In this document: piece after piece, positions 18,419 to 26,202 of the stretch
Position numbering within the stretch: the stretch's first letter is position 1
How the letters are laid out: every line of letters starts with the position of its first letter
From: JALJPB01 sp963933115
GTDB lineage: Bacteria > Pseudomonadota > Gammaproteobacteria > Enterobacterales > Alteromonadaceae
DNA length: 64,000 nucleotides
Assembly (NCBI GenBank): GCA_963933115.1
Contig: CAWVSL010000002.1
Location: forward strand, 1-64,000
Direction: 5' to 3'
Program-made: the position numbers and the translations under genes
The notes under the pieces: model-generated
What the model was told of the DNA's origin: nothing
Seen by the model: the letters and a program-made list of their open reading frames with translations, nothing else
Databases searched by the model: none

Positions 18419-18742
18419 TTATTTACTTCTTTTTAAAAATAATAAGCGGATGCGTGTAATAAGGTAAAGCACAAAACCTGCGACCGTACTTGCCACCGCG
18501 GCTATATATTGCCATGTACCTGAACTAGCATATTGCCAGAAAAAGAGGAAACCACCACAAAATAACAACATGGCAATAAATGAGTGATTCATTAAACGTT
18601 GATGTTTTTGGACAAAATTTACTTTTGATAATGATTGTATTTTATCTTTATCTAAATTGGCTAAATCTAATTGGCAATGGCTACAAGAATTAGCTTTATC
18701 AGATATTTTTTTATTACAACTTGGACAGTTTATGACAGCCAT
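18419..18742 (-). CDS. Zinc-ribbon protein with two membrane segments
   Basis: A 107-aa protein: N-terminal zinc ribbon CPSC (6-9) plus CSHC (20-23), a charged linker (about 24-50), then two hydrophobic helices (about 54-70 and 76-95) and a basic C terminus. Resembles zinc_ribbon-type membrane proteins of unknown function. First gene of the unit with DUF1315 and DUF349, which may imply a shared role. Confidence 0.8.
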   Translation of the reverse strand: MAVINCPSCNKKISDKANSCSHCQLDLANLDKDKIQSLSKVNFVQKHQRLMNHSFIAMLLFCGGFLFFWQYASSGTWQYIAAVASTVAGFVLYLITRIRLLFLKRSK

Positions 18743-18785
18743 TAATTAAACATTCTCACTCATTTTAAGATGTGTGGTATTTTAC

Positions 18786-18814
18786 AAAAAAAAACGCCCT
18801 TATGGGCGTTTTTT
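18786..18814 (-). terminator. Terminator after the alanine/glycine symporter gene
   Basis: Stem AAAACGCCC / GGGCGTTTT with loop TTAT, flanked by A and T runs; on the minus strand it lies 32 bp beyond the symporter stop's upstream neighbour, between that stop and the zinc-ribbon gene start. Confidence 0.9.
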
Positions 18815-18845
18815 CGATAAAAAGTTGAAAATAACTTTAATAAGA

Positions 18846-20369
18846 CTACTTTTGTACCAAATTATCATTGTGGGTTTCTAAGCGCTGTTGTTCTATACGT
18901 TGTTCCCAGAAGTCCGCATTTTTAATGCCCAATTTGAGCGGATCAAAAGTGTACTTTTCAACCCCTTCTTTTTGTTGACGTTCATAATCATGCAGCGCCT
19001 TAATTGCTGGTTTTGACATAAAGAAAATAATCAAAATCCCAATAATATTTAACCAAGCCATTATACCTACGCCCACATCACCCATCCCCCAAGCTGCACT
19101 TGGTTGAGCAACCGTTCCGTAAAAAACAGCTGACATGATAGTGACTTTTAATAAGAATCTTAACGCAGGAATTTTAATGGTTCGATTGATATAAGAAACA
19201 TTATTTTCTGCGATAAAGTAATAGGCAAGTACCGTAGTAAAAGCAAAGAAGAATAAAGCAACCGCAATAAAGGGCTTACCAAAACCGGTCAAGACACTGT
19301 CTACGGCAATTTGGGTAAATGCAGGGCCATTAATAACAACATCTGAAGCAAGGTTTTGAATAATAAACACGCTACTTCCTTCTGGCATAACATTGTAAGC
19401 CTGAGTAATTAAAATCATAAAAGCAGTAGCAGAACAAACAAATAAGGTATCAATATAAACAGAAAATGCTTGGACTAACCCTTGTTGTGCAGGGTGATCA
19501 ACTTCGGCAGCAGCTGCTGCATGCGGCCCAGTACCCTGGCCTGCTTCATTTGAGTAAACACCACGTTTAACTCCCCAACCTATCGCCGCACCAAAACCAG
19601 CCATAGGCGTGAAAGCGTCATAGATTATTGACATGAAAATTCCAGGTAGCAGTTCAATATGCATAGCTATAATAACGCAAGCGATAATGATATAGGCTAA
19701 TGCCATAAATGGCACAACAATCTGGGTGAAGTTAGCAATACGTTTAACACCACCAAAAATAATAAATCCAAGGATTAGCACGACAAAGGTTGCTGCATAG
19801 ACTTTAGTTAATGGAAGATCACCTAAAAATGAAGAGACGTTACCGCCAGTACCAAAAACATTAACCAGTGACGCACCTATACCATTTGACTGAACAACGG
19901 GTAATAAAATACCACAGGCAATTATAGTGGCAATAGCAAAGATCCAGGCATACCACTTTTGTCCCATAGCTTTTTCAATGTAGTAAGCTGGGCCACCACG
20001 ATAAACACCATCTTCTTCTTCTTTATAAATTTGTGCGTTAGTTGATTCAATATAAGCGGTAGCAGCGCCAAAAAAAGCAACTACCCACATCCAAAAAACA
20101 GCACCTGGGCCACCAAAACCTATGGCGGCAGCAACACCGGCAATATTACCTGTACCGACACGGCCTGACAACGAAACGGCTAAAGCTTGAAATGAAGAAA
20201 TACCTTTTTCCGAACTTTTGCCTGAAAGCAATAAGCGAAACATTTCTTTAAATTGACGTATTTGGACAAATCTCGTTAGGATGGTAAAAAATAACCCTGT
20301 TCCTAAACATAAGTAAATTAATGCGGGACTCCAAATGAAGCCATTAAGCATATCAACGATTTCTTGCAC
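18846..20369 (-). CDS. Alanine/glycine:cation symporter (AGCS family)
   Basis: A 507-aa inner-membrane carrier taking up Ala or Gly with Na+ or H+. About ten hydrophobic helices; family motifs SLSGRVGTGNIAGVAAAI, FWMWVVAFFGAATAYIE and GWGVKRGVYSNEAGQGTGPH are all present. The start is GTG, chosen because AGGAGA stands six bases before it. The C-terminal tail (about 470-507) is hydrophilic and Gln/Glu-rich. Monocistronic, with its own terminator. Confidence 0.95.
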   Translation of the reverse strand: MQEIVDMLNGFIWSPALIYLCLGTGLFFTILTRFVQIRQFKEMFRLLLSGKSSEKGISSFQALAVSLSGRVGTGNIAGVAAAIGFGGPGAVFWMWVVAFFGAATAYIESTNAQIYKEEEDGVYRGGPAYYIEKAMGQKWYAWIFAIATIIACGILLPVVQSNGIGASLVNVFGTGGNVSSFLGDLPLTKVYAATFVVLILGFIIFGGVKRIANFTQIVVPFMALAYIIIACVIIAMHIELLPGIFMSIIYDAFTPMAGFGAAIGWGVKRGVYSNEAGQGTGPHAAAAAEVDHPAQQGLVQAFSVYIDTLFVCSATAFMILITQAYNVMPEGSSVFIIQNLASDVVINGPAFTQIAVDSVLTGFGKPFIAVALFFFAFTTVLAYYFIAENNVSYINRTIKIPALRFLLKVTIMSAVFYGTVAQPSAAWGMGDVGVGIMAWLNIIGILIIFFMSKPAIKALHDYERQQKEGVEKYTFDPLKLGIKNADFWEQRIEQQRLETHNDNLVQK

Positions 20370-20493
20370 GTATCTCTCCTATTATTATTATTTGAAATTG
20401 ATTGTTATCGTTCTTTTTCATCCTTGATATGACGACATATTATTCATCCTTGAATAAAGAAAACTAAGTGTTATAACGCTTTAAGTCTGTGCT

Positions 20494-21633
20494 TTATCTT
20501 AAGTCATCTACCATATGATATACAGTTGTTAATACATCTCGCCCTAACAAGCTACTTCGTTCATCTGACCAGCCAACACTATAATCAGGCAGTAACGCGT
20601 TATCTTTAAATGGCATTTCAATAGTAAAAGCTAAGCAGTTAAACTGCTCACCAACCCAATTAGTCGCTACTGTCATATTAGCTTTACCTGGTGCATCTTT
20701 TTCGTAACCTTTATCGTCTTGAAACTCAGGTGTAATACTAATTAAGAATTTTTTAAACTGGTCTTCTAACGCTTTATTTCTATCGTTATATGAAGGGTTA
20801 CCTTCGCAGCCAGCAACAAAGTTATATGGAAGTGCTTCGTCGCCATGAATATCTAAAAATAAATCAACCCCTGTTTTCTTCATCATCGACCGCACTAAGT
20901 AAACCTCAGGGCTACGGTCCATTGTTGGGGTTTGCCATTCACGATTTAGGTTGGCACCACAAGCATTTGTCCTAAGATGACCACGAACACTGCCATCGGG
21001 ATTCATATTAGGAACAATATAAAATACTGCTTTATTTAATAACGCACGTGCGGCACCATCATCTTCGTCAAGAAGACGATCAATAAAACCTTCAATGAAC
21101 CATTCAGCCATAGATTCACCTGGATGTTGGCGGGCTGTTAGCCAAATGACTTTTTTACCTTGCCCTTCTTCTCCAACTTTCAGCAAACTCATATCTCGGC
21201 CATCAAGCGTTTGTCCCAACACTTGTAACTGACAATCTAGGTGCATTTGTGCCCCATGAATTAAGTCTTGATGGCGTTCATAGCTGTAAGGAGCAAAATA
21301 AGCAAAATATACTGAATCATACTCTGGTGTTAGAGTAATCGTTAGTTTTTCACCATCAAATTCAGTAGGGACACGGAACCAATGTTCACGATCATAGGAA
21401 GCAACCGCTTGGTAATCTTCCCAGCCCTCAACGTAGGCTGAATTACCGGCATTCGTTAAGTGAATAACATGCTCACTGTTTTCATTATCGTCAGAGCTTT
21501 GTTGTAATTTAAAATGAAACCATTGATAAAAATCAGACTCGTTGTCTTTGACAATTTCTAACTGGATATTATTTGCTTGACTGGCATCGACTACACGAAT
21601 ATTACCACTGTCAAAATTTGATGAGATTTGCAT
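20494..21633 (-). CDS. M14-family zinc carboxypeptidase, cytosolic carboxypeptidase type
   Basis: About 379 aa. An N-terminal beta-rich domain (FDSGNIRVVDAS ... YFAYFAPYSYERH, about 1-125) precedes the peptidase domain. Zinc ligands are H170 and E173 in RQHPGESMAEWF and H263 in FLDIHGDE; substrate arginine in NLNREW; catalytic glutamate E339 in FTIEMPFKD. This domain order matches cytosolic carboxypeptidases related to eukaryotic tubulin deglutamylases. No signal peptide at this start; the frame extends 19 codons upstream without support. Physiological substrate unknown. Confidence 0.93.
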   Translation of the reverse strand: MQISSNFDSGNIRVVDASQANNIQLEIVKDNESDFYQWFHFKLQQSSDDNENSEHVIHLTNAGNSAYVEGWEDYQAVASYDREHWFRVPTEFDGEKLTITLTPEYDSVYFAYFAPYSYERHQDLIHGAQMHLDCQLQVLGQTLDGRDMSLLKVGEEGQGKKVIWLTARQHPGESMAEWFIEGFIDRLLDEDDGAARALLNKAVFYIVPNMNPDGSVRGHLRTNACGANLNREWQTPTMDRSPEVYLVRSMMKKTGVDLFLDIHGDEALPYNFVAGCEGNPSYNDRNKALEDQFKKFLISITPEFQDDKGYEKDAPGKANMTVATNWVGEQFNCLAFTIEMPFKDNALLPDYSVGWSDERSSLLGRDVLTTVYHMVDDLR

Positions 21634-21711
21634 AAGAATATTTATACCTTTACTGTGAGCTAGGCTTTTGTGAGCCATTAGTGTACACAAACATGGCCTA
21701 GATCAAAAGCT

Positions 21712-22224
21712 TTAAAGAGACCGTAAATACAAGCCGATTTCCGATGAATAGCCAAGTGAACGACCAGTTATTGTATTATATTCATCTAAAATGTAATAAC
21801 TTGGATAACCTGTGATCTTAAAGTGTTTTTTAACCTGTTCATTACCTAAAGCAATTGGAAAGCTCAGTTGATGTTTCTGGTTAAATTGCGAAACCTCGCT
21901 GACAGAAAGGTAGTCCATTGCGACAGCAATCACATCAATGTCTTCATTATTTTCGAATAAGCTTTGTAAGTTACTAATGCTGGCATGACAAACTTGACAC
22001 CAAGGAGCAAAAAAATAAATAACAGTTTTTTTTCCCTCCGAATGGACTTTTATTTTATCTCCCATCAAAGTAGGTAGTTCAATAACCGTGTCTTTAATCG
22101 AAGTAGAAGTCGATAACATCGTCGTTTCACGTAAAAATGAAAGGCTATGAAAGATTAAGAAAAAAACTAACAGTTGGGTAAGAATATTACGAAGCAAAGT
22201 ACACCTAATGAAATTGATGATCAC
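21712..22224 (-). CDS. TlpA-like thioredoxin-fold protein, membrane-anchored
   Basis: About 170 aa: an N-terminal hydrophobic segment (about 12-30) and a periplasmic thioredoxin fold with the redox pair CQVC in FFAPWCQVCHAS, a cis-Pro in TGYPSYYIL. Likely a periplasmic thiol reductase or oxidase of the TlpA/ScsD group. The reported start is GTG at 22224; a TTG at 22197 with AGGTG upstream is an alternative. It lies between the M14 peptidase and the serS terminator on the same strand. Confidence 0.85.
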   Translation of the reverse strand: MIINFIRCTLLRNILTQLLVFFLIFHSLSFLRETTMLSTSTSIKDTVIELPTLMGDKIKVHSEGKKTVIYFFAPWCQVCHASISNLQSLFENNEDIDVIAVAMDYLSVSEVSQFNQKHQLSFPIALGNEQVKKHFKITGYPSYYILDEYNTITGRSLGYSSEIGLYLRSL

Positions 22225-22285
22225 TAATAAGTAGACCTGTAATGGGTCAAATTATTTCGACTATATGTTCTTATGGTCCTAAAAT

Positions 22286-22323
22286 AAAAAAACCGCCGTT
22301 AACCATTAAATAACGACGGATTT
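22286..22323 (-). terminator. Terminator after serS
   Basis: Stem CCGCCGTTA / TAACGACGG with one mismatch and loop ACCATTAAA; on the minus strand it is followed by seven T. Confidence 0.88.
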
Positions 22324-22352
22324 AAAGATACACTATATCGCTAATATGGGGG

Positions 22353-23633
22353 TTAACCTATCTTAACAATACCCTTCATATAAGGCTGTAATACTGTGGG
22401 GATATCAACACTACCGTCAGCTTGTTGGTAATTCTCAAGTATTGCCACTAAGGTACGCCCTACTGCTAAGCCCGAGCCATTTAAAGTATGTAATAGTTCA
22501 GGTTTGTTGGTTTCGCTGTTACGGAAACGTGCTTGCATTCTTCTCGCTTGGAAGTCGCCCATACATGAACATGAAGATATTTCACGGTAAGTGTTCTGAG
22601 CCGGTAACCACACTTCTAAGTCAAAAGTTTTAGCCGCACTAAAACCAATATCACCGGTACATAAAATAACAGTACGGTAAGGTAAACCCAGTTTTTCTAA
22701 TATTTTTTCTGCATGACCGGTCAGTTCGTCAAGTGCGGCCATGGAGTTTTCAGGTTTAACGATCTGTACCATTTCAACTTTATCAAATTGATGTTGACGA
22801 ATAAGACCTCTAATATCACGACCACCCGAGCCAGCTTCAGATCTAAAACAAGGTGTGTGAGCCGTCATTTTGATTGGTAAGTCAGCTTCATCAATAATTT
22901 CATCACGGACTAGATTAGTTAACGGCACTTCTGATGTTGGGATTAATGATAAGTTTTTACCCGAAAGCTCAGTATGAAATAAATCTTCACCAAATTTTGG
23001 TAATTGCCCGGTACCGTATAAAGAGTCTTGATTAACAAGGTATGGTACATACATTTCTTGGTAGCCGTGTTCTTCTGTATGAACATCAAGCATGAATTGT
23101 GCTAAGGCACGATGTAATCTAGCAACCTGTCCACGCATTACGGCAAAACGGGTCCCTGCTAATTTGGCACCACTTTCAAAGTCTAAGCCTTTACCCAGGC
23201 CAGCACCTAAATCAACATGGTCTTTAATTTCAAAATCAAAAACACGAGGTGTACCCCATGTTTTTATTTCAATATTGTCATCTTCACTTGCCCCATTAGG
23301 GACTGAGGCGTCTAATAGATTAGGGATTGATGACGCTATGGTATTAATTTGCTCTAGTATCTGATTTTGCTCAATTTTAGCCGCTTCTAACGCTTCTCCT
23401 AACTGACCAACTTCGGCCAACAATGGTTTAATATCTTCACCGCGAGCTTTTGCTTGGCCAATTGATTTTGAACGGGTATTTCTTTGGCTTTGCAACTCTT
23501 GAGTGTTAACTTGAATAATTTTACGTTTTTCTTCTAACGTTGATAATGATTCAGTATCTAAAGTAAAGCCACGTCTAGTGAGTTGTAACGCAATGTTTTC
23601 TAAGTCTGTTCTGAGTAATTTTGGATCAAGCAT
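22353..23633 (-). CDS. serS: Seryl-tRNA synthetase
   Basis: A 426-aa class II synthetase. The N-terminal antiparallel coiled-coil arm (about 27-100, rich in Glu/Gln/Arg) binds the long variable arm of tRNA-Ser; the catalytic core has motif 2 (TPCFRSEAGSGGRDIRGLIR) and motif 3 (NGSGLAVGRTLVAILENYQ). Last gene of the ftsK-lolA-rarA-crcB-serS run, followed by a terminator. Confidence 0.97.
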   Translation of the reverse strand: MLDPKLLRTDLENIALQLTRRGFTLDTESLSTLEEKRKIIQVNTQELQSQRNTRSKSIGQAKARGEDIKPLLAEVGQLGEALEAAKIEQNQILEQINTIASSIPNLLDASVPNGASEDDNIEIKTWGTPRVFDFEIKDHVDLGAGLGKGLDFESGAKLAGTRFAVMRGQVARLHRALAQFMLDVHTEEHGYQEMYVPYLVNQDSLYGTGQLPKFGEDLFHTELSGKNLSLIPTSEVPLTNLVRDEIIDEADLPIKMTAHTPCFRSEAGSGGRDIRGLIRQHQFDKVEMVQIVKPENSMAALDELTGHAEKILEKLGLPYRTVILCTGDIGFSAAKTFDLEVWLPAQNTYREISSCSCMGDFQARRMQARFRNSETNKPELLHTLNGSGLAVGRTLVAILENYQQADGSVDIPTVLQPYMKGIVKIG

Positions 23634-23706
23634 AGTATGTCACGTTCTATTTTAGTTAATGGTGATAAACATCTGTCGTTCATCACGCGTTATTTTATTG
23701 ATTGAG

Positions 23707-24108
23707 TTATTTATTAAAAAGGGCAACAACAAATATTCCCAATGCGGCAGCCAAAACACAAAGGGTGACATTAAGTATGATATTGAGCATCGCTTTTATT
23801 ATGTCGCCTTGTTGAAATAACAACAGGGTATCTAAGGAAAAAGTTGAAAAAGTGGTAAATGCACCTAAAAAACCTATTCCTATGAGTGTCCGATATACCT
23901 GAATTTCTAAATTTAGCTGCTCAATTAAGCCGTATAAAAAACCCATGAGCAAAGAACCCGAAATATTAACCACCAAAGTGGCAAAAGGGAACCCTTTTCC
24001 GAGCCAATTTAAAATTAATTGTGAAATAAAAAATCGTAAACTTGCACCACTTGCACCACCAACCGCAACAAGGAGATATAAAGTGAAAGTGTTAATACCG
24101 TTGGTCAT
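23707..24108 (-). CDS. crcB: Fluoride channel/exporter CrcB (Fluc)
   Basis: A 133-aa inner-membrane protein with four hydrophobic helices and the family signatures GGASGASLRFFIS (near 18-30), NISGSLLMGFLYG and GFLGAFTTFSTFSLDT. Acts as a dual-topology dimer that lets fluoride leave the cell. Its start overlaps the rarA stop by 17 bp. No fluoride riboswitch can be present directly upstream because that sequence is rarA coding region. Confidence 0.95.
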   Translation of the reverse strand: MTNGINTFTLYLLVAVGGASGASLRFFISQLILNWLGKGFPFATLVVNISGSLLMGFLYGLIEQLNLEIQVYRTLIGIGFLGAFTTFSTFSLDTLLLFQQGDIIKAMLNIILNVTLCVLAAALGIFVVALFNK

Positions 24109-25471
24109 TACTAGTCCTGTTCAATTCGTTTAAGTATTTTAGTTTGTCTTTAAGCTGTTTTTCTAAACCACGCTCTGATGGTTGATACAATTGAGTATCG
24201 GCAATTTCTTTAGGGAAATAATTTTCTCCTGCAGCAAATGCGTTAACTTCATCGTGGGCATATCGATAACTACAACCATGGCCCAATTCTTTGGTTATAT
24301 CACTGGTCGCATTTTTAAGGTGTTCAGGTACATCTAAATCATTGGTTTGTTGAGCAAGAACTTTCGCTTGATTAAACGCATTATAAACTGCGTTACTCTT
24401 GGGTGCTAGTGCCATATAAACACATGCTTGGGCGATAGCTCTTTCGCCTTCACTCGGTCCAACTCGTTGAAAGGTGTCCCAAGCATTAATCGCTAATTGC
24501 ATCGCACGGGGGTCGGCGTTACCTATATCTTCACTAGCGATAGCTAATAAACGTCTTGCTACATACAAAGCATCACCGCCAGCAGTAATTATTCTTGCAT
24601 ACCAATATAAGGCGGCATCAGGGTCAGAGCCTCTGACTGATTTATGAAAAGCACTGATCATGTCATAAAATGCATCACCACCTTTATCATAAAGGGCAAT
24701 CTTACTACCCGCGACTTGGCTGATTAATTCCAGCGTCAAGGTTTTACCTTTATCAGTAGTCGGCACGATAACAAGGCAGTTTTCTAGTAAATTTAGTAAG
24801 CGCCTTGCATCACCATCTGCTCTTATTAATAAACTCTGTTTGGCGTCAGCATCAATAATAATGTCTACTTGATTTGCACGAGTTTGTTCTGTTATAGCTC
24901 TTGCTAATACTGCGCTTAAATCTGCGGTCGTTAATTTTTTGAGAGTATAAACTCTTGCTCGTGATAACAACGCATTATTTAACTCAAATGCAGGGTTTTC
25001 TGTTGTTGCGCCAATAAAAATTATCGTTCCGTTTTCTATATGTGGCAGAAAGGCATCTTGCTGACTTTTATTAAAACGATGTACTTCATCGACAAATAGT
25101 ATTGTTTTTTTATGTTGATGATTGGCACGTTGTCTCGCATTATCGATCGCTTGTCTAATTTCTTTAATACCAGAAGTAACGGCAGATACGCGTTCAATCT
25201 CAGCGTTTGCTGTAGTGGCAATTATTTCAGCTAACGTAGTTTTACCTGTTCCAGGTGGGCCCCAAAAGATTACTGAAGGGCATTGCCCTTGCTCAATTGA
25301 TATTCTTAAAGGCATACCTTTGGCCAAGATATGTTGTTGACCGACATACTCCTCAAGATTTTGTGGACGCATTTGAGCAGCAAGTGGACAGGCTAGATTA
25401 TCAGTTATATCCATCGTTGAATTTTGCTGACATTGTTCACCGAAGTCTAATGAGCCATTAGCGTTGGTCAT
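24092..25471 (-). CDS. rarA: Replication-associated recombination protein A (AAA+ ATPase)
   Basis: About 459 aa (E. coli 447). Clamp-loader-like AAA+ ATPase acting at stalled forks. Walker A GPPGTGKTTLAE, Walker B ILFVDEVHRFNKSQQDAFLP, sensor IGATTENPAFELN and C-terminal DIGNADPRA segment. Start chosen at MTNANGSLDFGEQ, the equivalent of E. coli MSNLSLDFS; the frame extends 23 codons upstream into lolA. Overlaps lolA by 14 bp at one end and crcB by 17 bp at the other. Confidence 0.96.
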   Translation of the reverse strand: MTNANGSLDFGEQCQQNSTMDITDNLACPLAAQMRPQNLEEYVGQQHILAKGMPLRISIEQGQCPSVIFWGPPGTGKTTLAEIIATTANAEIERVSAVTSGIKEIRQAIDNARQRANHQHKKTILFVDEVHRFNKSQQDAFLPHIENGTIIFIGATTENPAFELNNALLSRARVYTLKKLTTADLSAVLARAITEQTRANQVDIIIDADAKQSLLIRADGDARRLLNLLENCLVIVPTTDKGKTLTLELISQVAGSKIALYDKGGDAFYDMISAFHKSVRGSDPDAALYWYARIITAGGDALYVARRLLAIASEDIGNADPRAMQLAINAWDTFQRVGPSEGERAIAQACVYMALAPKSNAVYNAFNQAKVLAQQTNDLDVPEHLKNATSDITKELGHGCSYRYAHDEVNAFAAGENYFPKEIADTQLYQPSERGLEKQLKDKLKYLNELNRTSNDQRY

Positions 25472-26201
25472 CAACGGTAATACCCTCTGAAATAACAAAC
25501 TCAAATAAAGATGCTTTAGGTTGGGTGATAAAATCAACATCGATTAAACTAATATGACTGACCTGCCCTGTACTATCGAGTATTGATAACTTAGACAACT
25601 GCTCGTTATTAAAACTTAATTCTAAAGATTTTACTTGGCTATTAACATCTAATGAATGAATTACGTAATTACCATTATTGATTTGACTCACTTGAAAATT
25701 ATTCCATAAAGCGGGGTCTTCACTTGTTAGTAACAATACCGGTGTATTGGCAATTGATTTACTAAGAGAATAAAGGCTAACTTGATCAATAAAGGGGTCA
25801 TAAAACCAAAGATCTTTACCATCAGATACAATTAATGTTTCACTTGGCTCTGTGGTGTGCCAGTTGACGAGGTTTGGCTTACTAATAGCTAATGTACCAT
25901 AACCTTCTTGAAGTACATCATCGTCTTCGTTAACAACTATTTGCTTAAATTTAGCATTTATATAGTTAATTTCACTTAACTTTGCCATTAAGTCTTGTTT
26001 GGCTCTATTTACAGTAATTGCGGTCTTATCTATAGTAAATAGCTGATTATTTGCTGTTTGTTCATTTATCTTTCCTGAGCGATTATCTTCTCCGCTATAA
26101 GCCTTGGAGGAATACGCCGAGTAGAAGCAGAGAATTAAAACAAAAACCAGGGATAATAATGTACTTTGAGAAAACGTTGGTAATTTGATCATGGTTTTCA
26201 T
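25458..26201 (-). CDS. lolA: Outer-membrane lipoprotein carrier protein LolA
   Basis: A 247-aa periplasmic chaperone that ferries lipoproteins from LolCDE to LolB. N-terminal hydrophobic signal segment (about 13-30), then a hydrophilic insert (about 35-60) that makes it longer than E. coli LolA (203). Core motifs conserved: QEGYGTLAISKPNLVNWHT, LIVSDGKDLWFYDPF, NTPVLLL and the terminal GITVDDQR. One base separates it from the ftsK stop. Confidence 0.94.
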   Translation of the reverse strand: MKTMIKLPTFSQSTLLSLVFVLILCFYSAYSSKAYSGEDNRSGKINEQTANNQLFTIDKTAITVNRAKQDLMAKLSEINYINAKFKQIVVNEDDDVLQEGYGTLAISKPNLVNWHTTEPSETLIVSDGKDLWFYDPFIDQVSLYSLSKSIANTPVLLLTSEDPALWNNFQVSQINNGNYVIHSLDVNSQVKSLELSFNNEQLSKLSILDSTGQVSHISLIDVDFITQPKASLFEFVISEGITVDDQR

Positions 26202-26202
26202 T

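Noticed and set aside
24109..24200. Fluoride riboswitch upstream of crcB
   Set aside because: The upstream sequence is the 3' end of rarA coding region, and no crcB-motif structure was seen.
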